Source of the DNA: Planctomycetaceae bacterium
Lineage (GTDB): Bacteria > Planctomycetota > SZUA-567
Direction: 5' to 3'
NCBI GenBank assembly: GCA_021205245.1
Contig: JAJPXZ010000145.1
Coordinates: 4,257 to 57,812, forward strand
Length of the DNA stretch: 53,556 nt
This document shows positions 1 to 7,780 of the stretch, one piece after another (the first letter of the stretch is position 1; the number at the start of each line of letters is the position of its first letter). Under the pieces are notes generated by a model. It made no database searches. It saw nothing but the letters and a program-made list of their open reading frames with translations, and was not told where the DNA came from. A program made the translations under genes and the position numbers.

Positions 1-185
1 CGCTGGGTGTGTTGGTGCGCCCGGGCGTCTCCTGCTCGGCGGCCCGGGGCGCGGGCCGGCCGGGCCCGGGCGCCCCCGCCCCCCCCCCCCGCCCCATGCC
101 CTCGTTTTTGCTACGGCACAGCGCAAACCTCAGCGAAAGACCCCTCACCCCAACCCTCTCCCCCTCCGGGGGCGAGGGAGAATGC
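1..185. other. GC-extreme window edge with hairpin
   Basis: No gene is supported here. Bases 38-98 are almost pure G+C with nested CCCGGG/GGCCGG palindromes and a 12-C homopolymer at 79-90. Bases 155-179 can form a hairpin (CCCTC-t-CCCCC / GGGGG-c-GAGGG) just past the lsrA stop codon and could act as its transcription end. An lsrC-type permease gene, usual after lsrA, does not begin in this stretch. The extreme composition may be an assembly-edge artefact. Confidence 0.4.
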
Positions 186-1685
186 TTATACCGCCGCGCC
201 GAACGCGGCTGCCATGAGGTTGTCCTGGCTGATGTCGGCTTTTTCGAAACGGCGGTTGATGCGGCCGTGGTACATGGTGACGGCTCTGTCGCTCAGTTCG
301 ACGATCTCCTCCATGTCGGAGGAAATGAGCAGAATGGCGACGCCCTTTTCCTTCAACTCGTTGATGATGGCGTAGACGTCGCCGCGCGCGGCTGCGTCGA
401 TGCCCCGGGTCGGTTCGTCAAGGATGATGAATTTCGGATTGGTGGACAAGGCCCTGCCGATGACCACCTTTTGCTGATTGCCGCCCGAAAGGCTGCCGAG
501 GGGCTGGTCCAGCCCGGTGACGCGGATGCGGAAGCCGTCGACAAAGCGTTGCGCCAGGGATTTTTCTTCGCGGCGCGGCAGGAAAAGCCCGGGCAAACGA
601 CGCAGGCACGCGGCAGAGGTGTTGGCGGCGACATCGGAGATTTTGAAGATGCCGTTCAGGAAGCGGTCTTCCGGGACGTAGTTGACGCCTTTGTCGATGA
701 CGGCGCGGGTGGACAGGCCGGTGATGTCTTCGCCGTCCAGAACGACGCTGCCGCCACGGACGATGTCGCGGCCGAAGATGGTGGTGGCGAGTTCGGTCCG
801 GCCCGCGCCGACGACGCCGGCGAGGCCGACGATTTCGCCCGGATAAACGTCGAGGTCGATATCGGCGAAACCGTAACCGCTATACCCGCGCAGGCTGAAG
901 ACGGGCTTGCCGGTGCGTGCCGGCGGCGGACGCCGTTCGGCGCGTTCGCGCTGTTGCGCGTCGGGCGGAAGCAGGCCGCGAACGAGATCGTCGCGGGTAA
1001 AATTCCCGACCGGTCCCTGGAGGGTAATCGACCCGTCGCGCATAATCGCGACATGGGTGGCGATACGGAAGACTTCGGCCAGGCGGTGGGTGATGTAGAT
1101 GATGCTGATCCCTTTGTCGCGGAGGTCGGCGACGATGCGGAACAGGGATTCGACCTCGTCGAAGGTGAGAGCGGACGTTGGTTCGTCGAGGATGAGGATG
1201 CGGGAGTTCCGGAGCAGGCCGCGAAGAATCTCCACCAACTGTTGCTCGGCGATGGAGAGGCTGACCGCTTTCCTTGTGAGATCGACGCGCCAGTTCATCT
1301 GGGCCGTCAGGTCGGTGAGGCGGCGGCGAAGGTCTGCCTTGTTTTCGGTAAAGCCGATGGTGATGTTTTCCTCCACCGTCATGTTGGGGAAGAGCATCGG
1401 TTCCTGAGGAACAAGGTAGATGCCGCGCGCAAGCGCTGCCGCCGGATTGGCGAGATCGGCTTTTTCGCCGTCGATGGCGATGTCGCCGTCGTCCTGCTTG
1501 TAGATGCCCATGATGATTTTCATCAGGGTCGATTTGCCTGCGCCGTTGCCGCCGATGAGGGCGACGACGTTGCCGGGGTAAATATCGAGATTGATATCCT
1601 TGAGGACGGTATTGAGCCGAAACGACTTACGGATGCGGCGCACCGACAGTTTCGGCTTTCCTCCCTCGGATTGGGTCGTTGACAT
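186..1685 (-). CDS. lsrA: Autoinducer-2 ABC importer ATPase LsrA
   Basis: Tandem-domain sugar-type ABC ATPase of about 499 residues that would energise import of autoinducer-2 from the inner face of the membrane. The first Walker A (GGNGAGKS) lies near residues 45-52, followed by an IYLVPQEPMLFP segment characteristic of LsrA. The second half carries VGAGRTE, LSGGNQQK and a DEPTRGID Walker B, and the end (AAAFG) matches the LsrA tail. As in other RbsA-type proteins the first signature is degenerate (LSIAEQQ). I chose ATG 1685 because it has an AAAAGG ribosome site and because a good promoter puts the transcript start near 1740, downstream of the alternative ATG at 1742. It is divergent from lsrR-lsrK. 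The permease and binding-protein genes are not in the window. Confidence 0.9.
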   Translation of the reverse strand: MSTTQSEGGKPKLSVRRIRKSFRLNTVLKDINLDIYPGNVVALIGGNGAGKSTLMKIIMGIYKQDDGDIAIDGEKADLANPAAALARGIYLVPQEPMLFPNMTVEENITIGFTENKADLRRRLTDLTAQMNWRVDLTRKAVSLSIAEQQLVEILRGLLRNSRILILDEPTSALTFDEVESLFRIVADLRDKGISIIYITHRLAEVFRIATHVAIMRDGSITLQGPVGNFTRDDLVRGLLPPDAQQRERAERRPPPARTGKPVFSLRGYSGYGFADIDLDVYPGEIVGLAGVVGAGRTELATTIFGRDIVRGGSVVLDGEDITGLSTRAVIDKGVNYVPEDRFLNGIFKISDVAANTSAACLRRLPGLFLPRREEKSLAQRFVDGFRIRVTGLDQPLGSLSGGNQQKVVIGRALSTNPKFIILDEPTRGIDAAARGDVYAIINELKEKGVAILLISSDMEEIVELSDRAVTMYHGRINRRFEKADISQDNLMAAAFGAAV

Positions 1686-1746
1686 GCGTTCGCCTTTTGA
1701 CAGATGGAGCAGGGCGACCCTATGGAGAGCAAAAGTTTCCATCTAC

Positions 1747-1775
1747 AGCATAAGTCACACCCGCCGCTTTGTCAA
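1747..1775 (-). promoter_or_regulatory. Sigma70 promoter of lsrA
   Basis: On the minus strand, TTGACA (1775-1770), a 17-base spacer and TATGCT (1752-1747). This predicts a start near 1740 and a leader of about 55 bases before ATG 1685. Seen directly; the function is inferred. Confidence 0.6.
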
Positions 1776-1824
1776 TTCCAAACTTCCGCACCCGCGCCGC
1801 TTTGTCCCGGATACACAAGGCTTG

Positions 1825-1841
1825 AATATGGTTAACATATT
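1825..1841. promoter_or_regulatory. Candidate LsrR operator
   Basis: AATATGGTTAACATATT is a 17-base palindrome with one mismatched pair, midway between divergent lsrA and lsrR. A related TAACATAT core recurs at 1961-1968 inside the perfect palindrome AACATATGTT (1962-1971). Position and symmetry suit a SorC-family regulator; binding is inferred. Confidence 0.45.
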
Positions 1842-1883
1842 TAATGATAAATGGTTGTGGTTTATGGTGGCGACGTTTCGACT

Positions 1884-1930
1884 GCAAAAATATCCTTTTT
1901 GCTGGCAAAATGAAATCCGTGTGGTATAGT
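1884..1930 (+). promoter_or_regulatory. lsrR promoter with overlapping palindromes
   Basis: CTGGCA (1902-1907), a 17-base spacer and TATAGT (1925-1930) form a plausible sigma70 promoter for lsrR-lsrK. Two nested symmetries overlap the -35 box: GCAAAAA-N5-TTTTTGC (1884-1902) and TTTTGC-N2-GCAAAA (1897-1910). They could be operator or bending elements. Confidence 0.45.
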
Positions 1931-1993
1931 GAATGGTGGTGTTACTTTTGAGTTAGCGCATAACATATGTTCAGCCATGGAGCCGATCGCTAC

Positions 1994-2923
1994 ATGACCT
2001 ATAACTATGAAGAGATCCTCCTTATCAAGACCGCCTGGTACTACTACATCGAAAACCTTACCCAGCAGAAGGTTTCCGAGTTGCTGGGCATTTCGCGCAT
2101 GCGCGTCATCCGCCTGCTGGAAAAAGCCCGCACCACCGGCGTCATCCAGTTCAATATCCGGAAGGACAGCAGCCGCAGGATGGAGTCGGAAAAAGCCCTC
2201 GCCGACCGGTACACCCTGAAGGATGCCTTTATCGTTCCGGACGCGTCGGAGCCGACCCAAGCCGCCATCAACGCCAATATCGCCCGCGCCGCCGCCATGT
2301 ACATTAATGACCGGTTGGAGAACAACCGCTTTATCAACATCGGCTACGGCGATACGCCGAGTCGCGTCCTTAATGTCCTTGCCACCATGGCTGAGGAACC
2401 GATATCCTGCATCTCCCTCACTGGCGGCGTGAATAACTACCTCCCGAACATGCAATCGAACGTCTTCAACGCTCGGCTCTACCTCCTGCCCGCACCGCTG
2501 ATCGTGTCGTCGCGGGAAATGGTCGAGGCGATCCGGGGCGAATCGTCGGTGCAGGAAATCTACCGGATGCTGAGTCCGTCGGCGTTTTCGGTCATCGGTA
2601 TCGGCGGGTTGAACGAAAACGCCACCATCTTCAAAGGCGGTATCCTCAACCATAACGAAATGCTCTTCCTCAAGCGCCAGGGCGCGGTCGGCGATGTGCT
2701 GAGTCACTTTCTGGACGCGCGGGGCGGATTGGTCGATACCGATATTGAGGAAAAGCTTATCTCCACCCCGCTCCCGACGCTGAAGAGCCTCGACAACGTC
2801 ATCGGCGTTGCCGCCGGCTCGGCAAAGGTGGAGGCGATCCGCGCCGCCCTGCTGGGCGAATACCTGGACGTGCTGATTACCGACGAAGACACGGCCGAAG
2901 CGCTCCTGGCCTTGGCAGAATAG
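1994..2923 (+). CDS. lsrR: LsrR-type transcriptional regulator (SorC family)
   Basis: SorC/DeoR-family repressor, here about 309 residues. An N-terminal helix-turn-helix (LTQQKVSELLGISRMRVIRLL) is followed by the sugar-phosphate-isomerase-like effector domain with LTGGV, GIGG, GAVGD and a C-terminal LITDEDTA motif, all shared with E. coli LsrR. The family is released from DNA by phospho-AI-2, the product of the downstream kinase. An upstream in-frame ATG exists at 1967, but it sits inside a perfect palindrome and lacks a ribosome site. ATG 1994 has GGAG about 11 bases upstream and is preferred. The gene precedes lsrK by 9 bases and is divergent from lsrA, the arrangement expected of an AI-2-responsive switch. 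Confidence 0.88.
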   Translation: MTYNYEEILLIKTAWYYYIENLTQQKVSELLGISRMRVIRLLEKARTTGVIQFNIRKDSSRRMESEKALADRYTLKDAFIVPDASEPTQAAINANIARAAAMYINDRLENNRFINIGYGDTPSRVLNVLATMAEEPISCISLTGGVNNYLPNMQSNVFNARLYLLPAPLIVSSREMVEAIRGESSVQEIYRMLSPSAFSVIGIGGLNENATIFKGGILNHNEMLFLKRQGAVGDVLSHFLDARGGLVDTDIEEKLISTPLPTLKSLDNVIGVAAGSAKVEAIRAALLGEYLDVLITDEDTAEALLALAE

Positions 2924-2932
2924 GAGACACGC

Positions 2933-4507
2933 ATGGCAGAGCCACACGACAAATTCCTGGTGGCGGTGGACGCGGGAACCGGCAGCGTGCGCGCGGTGGT
3001 GTTCGACACGCGGGGCAACCAGCTCGGCTGCGTCGCCCGCGAGTGGGAACACCGTCAAGACCCGCGCTATCCCGGCAGCATGGACTTTGATTGGGACGCC
3101 AACTGGACCCTGACCGCGACCTGCATCCGCGAAGCGCTGGCCGAGACAAAAGTCGACCCGGCTGCTGTCGCCGCCGTCTCCACCACCTGTATGCGGGAGG
3201 GGATTGTCCTCTACGATAAGGATGGGCGGGAGATTTGGGCCTGCGCCAATGTCGACGCCCGCGCCGTCGACGAGGTCGGCGAACTTATCCGCCTGAATCC
3301 GCAGATGGAACGGGACATCTATAGCGAATCGGGCGAGACCTATGCCTTGGGCGCGCTGCCTCGGCTCCTGTGGGTCAAGAACAAGCAGCCCGATATCTAC
3401 AAGCGCATCGCGAAGGTCGGGATGTTTAACGACTGGTTGATTTATCGGCTCTCCGGTGTGCTTGAGGTTGATCCGTCCAACGCGTCGACGACCGGGCTCC
3501 TTAGCCTGAACAAGCGCGACTGGGATCCGGCGATACCGGAGCGCTGCGGCCTGCGGGGCGATATCTTTCCGCCGGTGCGGGAATGCGGCGATGTCGTCGC
3601 CCGCGTTAGCGCCACGGGCGCTGCCGAGACCGGTTTGGCCGAAGGCACGCCGCTGGTTGTCGGCGGCGGCGACGCGCAACTCGGCTGCGTCGGCGTCGGC
3701 GTGGTCGAACCGGGGCAGGCGGCTGTTTTCGGCGGCAGCTTTTGGCAATACGAATTCAACACCGCGAGCGGCGCGACCGACCCCGGTTGCCGCGTGCGCG
3801 TCAATTGTCACGCCGTTCCCGGCGTCTGGCAGTACGAAGCCCTCGCCTTCAAACCAGGCCTCGCCATGCGCTGGTTCCGGGACGGTTTCTGTCAGGAAGA
3901 AAAACGCGACGGCGAACGGCTGGGGACGGATCCCTACGCGCTTATGGACGCCGAGGCGGCGAAGATTCCCGCCGGATGCCACGGCATGCTATGCGCCTTT
4001 TCCGACGTCATGAATTTCATCTCGTGGAAGCACGCCGCGCCGACCTTTACGAACTTCGATTTCGACGCGGCCTTGTTCAACAAATACACGTTCTACCGGG
4101 CGATTATGGAAAATACGGCGATGGTGACGCGAGGCCATGTCGATCTGGTCTACGAAGCGACCGGCAACCGGCCCGATTCCATCGTCTTCGCGAACGGCGC
4201 GGCGAAAAGCCCGTTATGGTGCCAAATCGTCGCCGACGTGCTGGGCGTGCCGGTGCGCGTGCCGGAGGTCAAGGAGGCGTCGGCATTGGGCGCGGCGATC
4301 CTTGCCGCCTCTGGCGTGGGGCTCTATCCGGATATTCCGTCGGCGGCGGAGGCGATGATCCGGTGGGATAGGGTCTATACGCCTGACGACGCGGCAAAAA
4401 GTGTCTACGACGCCATGTACGAACCGTGGCGAAACGTCTATGCGGCGCAACTGGCGCTGGCGGACAAGGGCCGGACCCGCCACATGTGGAGAGCGCCTGG
4501 ATTGTAA
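2933..4507 (+). CDS. lsrK: Autoinducer-2 kinase LsrK
   Basis: FGGY-family kinase of 524 residues that phosphorylates AI-2 in the cytoplasm, trapping it and creating the LsrR inducer. The N-terminal phosphate loop is DAGTGSVRAV. The LsrK-specific segments are easily recognised: MREGIVLYD, WACANVDARA, LLWVKNKQPDIY, VGGGDAQLGC, MRWFRD-FC, VKEASALG and a C-terminal WRAPGL. Length and ends match E. coli LsrK closely. The start is fixed by GGAG eight bases upstream. It is co-directional and almost contiguous with lsrR. Together with lsrA this is good evidence for AI-2 uptake or interception, although luxS is not visible here. Confidence 0.93.
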   Translation: MAEPHDKFLVAVDAGTGSVRAVVFDTRGNQLGCVAREWEHRQDPRYPGSMDFDWDANWTLTATCIREALAETKVDPAAVAAVSTTCMREGIVLYDKDGREIWACANVDARAVDEVGELIRLNPQMERDIYSESGETYALGALPRLLWVKNKQPDIYKRIAKVGMFNDWLIYRLSGVLEVDPSNASTTGLLSLNKRDWDPAIPERCGLRGDIFPPVRECGDVVARVSATGAAETGLAEGTPLVVGGGDAQLGCVGVGVVEPGQAAVFGGSFWQYEFNTASGATDPGCRVRVNCHAVPGVWQYEALAFKPGLAMRWFRDGFCQEEKRDGERLGTDPYALMDAEAAKIPAGCHGMLCAFSDVMNFISWKHAAPTFTNFDFDAALFNKYTFYRAIMENTAMVTRGHVDLVYEATGNRPDSIVFANGAAKSPLWCQIVADVLGVPVRVPEVKEASALGAAILAASGVGLYPDIPSAAEAMIRWDRVYTPDDAAKSVYDAMYEPWRNVYAAQLALADKGRTRHMWRAPGL

Positions 4508-4534
4508 CCCGTCACCGAAATGAAAGGGCGGACC

Positions 4535-4885
4535 ATGTTCATTATCAACGAAAACGAGCGCGAATATCGATTCGGCGACAGCGGCCCCAAATACCTGATG
4601 CAAGGCCCGCGCAGCAACTTCGCCCTGGTGCAGTTCCAGGCCGGGCAGGACTTCAAGGCGCATTACCACAACATCATGGAGGAGAATTTCTTTATCCTCG
4701 AGGGTGAGGTCGATATCGTCGTCGACGGCAAGGTAAACCACCTGAAGCCGGGCGACCTGATTCATATCGAGCCGGGTGAAATCCACTATGTCGTCAACAA
4801 CTCCGACAAGCCGATAAAGATGGTCAGCACGCTTGCGCCGTATCAGGAAAAGGATAAGGTGGAGGTGGAAAACTACACATATTGA
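4535..4885 (+). CDS. Small cupin protein in the lsr operon
   Basis: Single-domain cupin of 116 residues, probably cytoplasmic. Both conserved cupin motifs are complete: a HYH-N4-E metal site (HYHNIMEENFFILEG) and the second motif GDLIHIEPGEIHYVVNN. It should therefore bind a divalent metal in a small beta-barrel. It lies 27 bases after lsrK. I inferred ATG 4535 over 4520 because AAAGGG sits six bases upstream of it. The usual phospho-AI-2 degrading enzymes LsrF and LsrG are not seen in this locus, so a role in isomerising or degrading phospho-AI-2 is possible but unproven. Nothing in the protein alone reveals its substrate. Confidence 0.8.
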   Translation: MFIINENEREYRFGDSGPKYLMQGPRSNFALVQFQAGQDFKAHYHNIMEENFFILEGEVDIVVDGKVNHLKPGDLIHIEPGEIHYVVNNSDKPIKMVSTLAPYQEKDKVEVENYTY

Positions 4886-4907
4886 GTGGGTTAGGTGAGG
4901 AGGGGGT

Positions 4908-5300
4908 ATGAGTCAAAGAATGGTGTCAACCGCCGAATACAAGGCGGTGGCGGGCGTTGTCGCCGAATATATTGAGGCCTTGCGAATCGGCAGCGTCGAG
5001 ATGCTGGATGGACTCTTCCATGCGAATGCGGTGACCTACGGCACGGTTGATGGTGGACTTGTGGGCGGCGGGACCACGAACCCGGCAGCGGATTTTATCC
5101 GGAACTATGGGAAATCCCCCGATATTGAAGCGCATATCGATGTGCTCGACATGACTCCCACCACTGCGGTCGTGCGGGTGCTTATAGCAAAGGATGCGGT
5201 TGGGTCTGATTGTACCGACACCCTCCTGCTTATTAAGCTTGATGGGCGCTGGAAGGTGATTGCCAAGGTGTTTCACCAGTTTGATGTGCCTAGCAGCTAA
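4908..5300 (+). CDS. NTF2-like (putative lumazine-binding/SnoaL-type) protein
   Basis: Protein of 130 residues with the pattern of the NTF2-like fold: an N-terminal helix with VVAEYIEALRIGSVEMLDGLFHANAVTYG, a central variable region, and C-terminal strands ending DTLLLIKLDGRWKVIAKVFHQF. This resembles the putative lumazine-binding family found in many small enzymes and ligand carriers. There is no signal peptide. It begins after a strong GGAGGGGG ribosome site, 22 bases past the cupin, so it is probably the last gene of lsrR-lsrK-cupin-NTF2. The function is unknown; the linkage suggests handling of AI-2 or a breakdown product. Confidence 0.75.
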   Translation: MSQRMVSTAEYKAVAGVVAEYIEALRIGSVEMLDGLFHANAVTYGTVDGGLVGGGTTNPAADFIRNYGKSPDIEAHIDVLDMTPTTAVVRVLIAKDAVGSDCTDTLLLIKLDGRWKVIAKVFHQFDVPSS

Positions 5301-5349
5301 CGCCGCGTCTGCCGTATCTGAGCCGTGCATGTCGCCGCCATAACTGCGT

Positions 5350-5446
5350 GAGTTTGGTGCCGTCACTGCTCCTCCCCGTGGACCCCGGCCGAACCGCCCG
5401 CTTACATCGCTGGTGGAGGTCCGCACGCCGGGGTGACGATGGGGGA
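5350..5446. repeat. Dispersed hairpin-ended repeat, copy 1
   Basis: Intergenic element between convergent genes. The core 5378-5437 starts GTGGACCCCGGCC and ends ACGCCGGGGTGAC, so CCCCGGC and GCCGGGG pair as a stem. A leader beginning GAGTTTGGTGCCGTCA and the inner segment CCGAACCGCCCG are shared with the copies at 15183, 21925 and 52736. There is no coding content. Confidence 0.85.
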
Positions 5447-5481
5447 TGGTGAGAGGGTGAACGACGGATCGAAAACGATCT

Positions 5482-6669
5482 TTATGGCCGTCCGGCCAGC
5501 CGCAATCGGTCCAACGCATCCCGCAAGACCCAACACGGACAGGCGAGATTGAAGCGTTCGAAACCTTCGCCCTCGGTGCCGAAGATATAGCCTTCGTCGA
5601 GGAACAGCCGCGCGCCCTTTACCATGAACCGTTCCAACTCCTTCGGCGCCTGGCCCCAGGCGCGAAAATCCAGCCAGATAAAATACGTTCCCTGATGATC
5701 GTGGACAACCACCTCGGGATAATGTTCGGCCATGAATTCACGCAGCATCAACCCGTTGTCGTAGATGAGCCGCGTTACCGCGTCGAGCCAATCGCCGCAG
5801 CGTTCGTAGGCGATGCGGCAGGCGGCAAGGCCGAGCTGGTTAACGCCGTGACGGCCGGTGGACCGGTAGGTGTGGACAATGCGGTGGCGGATTTCGTGGT
5901 TCGGAATCACCAGGTTGGAGGTCTGCAGGCCGGCGATGTTGAAGGTCTTCGACGGCGCGGTGCAGACAATGGCGTGGTCGGCGAAGGACGGATCGATCTG
6001 GCTGTAGACAACGTGCCGATGACCGGGCATGGCGAAGTCCATGTGGATTTCGTCCGAGACCATGAGGACGTCGTGCTTTTGGCACAGTTCGCCCAACTTC
6101 GCCAATTCGTCCCGCCGCCATATTCGCGAGACAGGATTGTGCGGGCTGCAGAAGAGAACCATCGACACCTCGGGCCGGGCCATGGCTGTTTCGAGAGCGG
6201 CGAAGTCCATCTCGTATTCGCCGTTATGGATGACGAGCGGCACCGCGACCGGGGTTCGGCCGCTGTCGTGGATGGCGTTATAAATGGGGTGGTAGATGGG
6301 CGGCATGTAAATGACGCCTGCGTCCGGCTTTGTAAGAGCCTGGACCGCCAGGTAAAGACCGGGGACGACGCCGTCGATGCCGATCAGCCAGTCCGGGTCG
6401 ACGGTCCAGCCGTGGCGGCGTTCGAACCAATCGACAACCGCCCGCTTGTCTTCGGCTGTGGGAGCGGTATAGCCGAGGATGGTGGAATCGAGGTATTGTT
6501 TGAGGCCTTCCAGCAACTCCGGCGCGGTCCGTAACTCCATATCGCCAACGGACAACGGCACAATGCCGGGCTGGACGTCGGGGTCGGCGTCGCGCATGAG
6601 GTTCCACTTGACCGATCCGGCAGCGGATCTGTCCACCAATGTTTCGAAATCGTATATGCCGCTCTCCAC
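5482..6669 (-). CDS. MalY/PatB-type PLP-dependent C-S lyase
   Basis: Fold-type I PLP enzyme of 395 residues related to MalY/PatB cystathionine beta-lyases, which cleave C-S bonds of cystathionine or cysteine conjugates. The Schiff-base lysine is in TAPSKTFNIAGLQ (K241). Other hallmarks are SVGDMEL near residue 41, GIDGVVPGL, CSPHNPVSR and VSDEIHMDF. A start at GTG 6669 is supported by GGAGG about seven bases upstream. It is a single gene transcribed toward the lsr cluster. A palindrome TTACAT-N6-ATGTAA lies about 30 bases upstream and could be its operator. An ordinary aminotransferase activity cannot be excluded, but the PatB-type motifs favour a lyase. Confidence 0.85.
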   Translation of the reverse strand: MESGIYDFETLVDRSAAGSVKWNLMRDADPDVQPGIVPLSVGDMELRTAPELLEGLKQYLDSTILGYTAPTAEDKRAVVDWFERRHGWTVDPDWLIGIDGVVPGLYLAVQALTKPDAGVIYMPPIYHPIYNAIHDSGRTPVAVPLVIHNGEYEMDFAALETAMARPEVSMVLFCSPHNPVSRIWRRDELAKLGELCQKHDVLMVSDEIHMDFAMPGHRHVVYSQIDPSFADHAIVCTAPSKTFNIAGLQTSNLVIPNHEIRHRIVHTYRSTGRHGVNQLGLAACRIAYERCGDWLDAVTRLIYDNGLMLREFMAEHYPEVVVHDHQGTYFIWLDFRAWGQAPKELERFMVKGARLFLDEGYIFGTEGEGFERFNLACPCWVLRDALDRLRLAGRP

Positions 6670-7011
6670 CGTATGCCCTCCAGGGATGGTACCATCGTTT
6701 ACATTATTATATGTAACGCCCGGCGAAACGCTGTGCAGAAAAAAAACGCGATTTTTCTGAAAGGATTATCGCCGCCGCAGCAAGTTAACCAGGTTGGAGG
6801 CGATCCCGCTGCCTCCGGGGGATGGTATGGATTATTTTTTCGCCATGGTTTGCGTCTGGGTGAATTTAGGTTAAAATACCCGGACCGGACCGAATTGGTG
6901 GATTTCCTCCCCGCTTTGTCCGATATGTTGAACAAGGGGTGTCGGGTGGAAAGCTCACCGCCCGCGTATCCCCGACATTATAGTTTTATCCGCTTATCGA
7001 GGAGGCGTATT
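6670..7011. promoter_or_regulatory. Divergent intergenic control region
   Basis: No gene is supported in these 342 bases. TTACAT-N6-ATGTAA at 6699-6716 is a perfect-arm palindrome close to the MalY-like start. TTTGCG (6849-6854), a 17-base spacer and TAAAAT (6872-6877) make a tentative plus-strand promoter for the lipoprotein gene. A GAGGAGG ribosome site at 6999-7005 ends the region. Confidence 0.4.
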
Positions 7012-7674
7012 ATGAAATCAGTGCGTTTACTGCTGGGCATTGCGTGCGGCGTCGCCAGCCTGGCACTTTTCTCCGGCTGCGAAACACAACAGTCCGCCTG
7101 TGAGCGCGAAAAACGCCTCACCGAACGGTTGGACGAAATGCAGATGGATTTGGACGGCCGCCTCCAGGGCGTCAATATGGAAGTCGCTTCCATGCGCTCA
7201 AACCCGCCCGTCGTGGTGCAGCAGGTGCCGACGCCAATGGTGGTGCCTGACTACAACGCCCTTACCAACCCCAGTTCGACCACCCCGGCCATGAGCGTGG
7301 ACACCATCTCCATCGAGGACGACTATTACGCCTCCTCGAAACGGGAGCAGCTCGAACAACTGGCCGCTTCCAGCCGTCGCCAGCAGATCTACGACGAACC
7401 CGCGCCGCGCGCCCGGGCCAGCACCTCGACCCAGTCCAACGCCGCCAAGCACATCCGCGTTCCGGTTCCGGTCCGTACCGTCCAGGCCGCGTTGAAGGAA
7501 GCGGGGCACCTCAACGGCAATATCGACGGCAAGGTCGGCCGCCAGACCATCGCCGCCATCACCGCCTTCCAGCGGTCGCAGGGCATCAAGGCGGACGGCA
7601 TCGTCGGCAGGCAGACATGGCAGCTTCTCTACCCCTATGTCCCGGCCGGTATGTCCACCACCAGGCTGAAATAG
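7012..7674 (+). CDS. Peptidoglycan-binding lipoprotein
   Basis: Predicted lipoprotein of 220 residues. A short basic start and hydrophobic core end at LFSGC, a slightly atypical lipobox with acylated Cys near residue 23. A charged, coiled-coil-like segment (about 30-55) and a Pro/Ser/Thr-rich linker follow. The C-terminal 60 residues form a PG_binding_1 domain (VQAALKEAGHLNGNIDGKVG and GIKADGIVGRQTWQLL). It probably tethers a membrane to the cell wall or recruits to it. ATG 7012 has GGAGG six bases upstream; longer in-frame reading to 6673 has no ribosome site. It precedes the membrane complex operon by about 100 bases with no obvious terminator. Confidence 0.85.
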   Translation: MKSVRLLLGIACGVASLALFSGCETQQSACEREKRLTERLDEMQMDLDGRLQGVNMEVASMRSNPPVVVQQVPTPMVVPDYNALTNPSSTTPAMSVDTISIEDDYYASSKREQLEQLAASSRRQQIYDEPAPRARASTSTQSNAAKHIRVPVPVRTVQAALKEAGHLNGNIDGKVGRQTIAAITAFQRSQGIKADGIVGRQTWQLLYPYVPAGMSTTRLK

Positions 7675-7703
7675 CTGGCCTAAAGAAACAAACACGGTAT
7701 AAT
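7675..7703 (+). promoter_or_regulatory. Possible promoter of the hydrogenase-like operon
   Basis: A perfect TATAAT at 7698-7703 lies 17 bases downstream of a weak CTGGCC -35. The GTG start of the first subunit follows at 7781. The -35 is poor, so this is tentative. Confidence 0.4.
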
Positions 7704-7780
7704 CATCCGCGATATTTCAACCATTGCCCTTCCGATCCCATCCGGGTCGGAAGGGAATGCTGTTTCGGGGAGGCGGAACG

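Noticed and set aside
9-1682. 557-residue plus-strand open frame over lsrA
   Set aside because: Shadow of the lsrA gene on the other strand; it begins in GC-only sequence, lacks a ribosome site and has no family pattern.
1862-3982. 706-residue minus-strand open frame across lsrR and lsrK
   Set aside because: Antisense shadow; spans two well-identified genes and the intergenic promoter.
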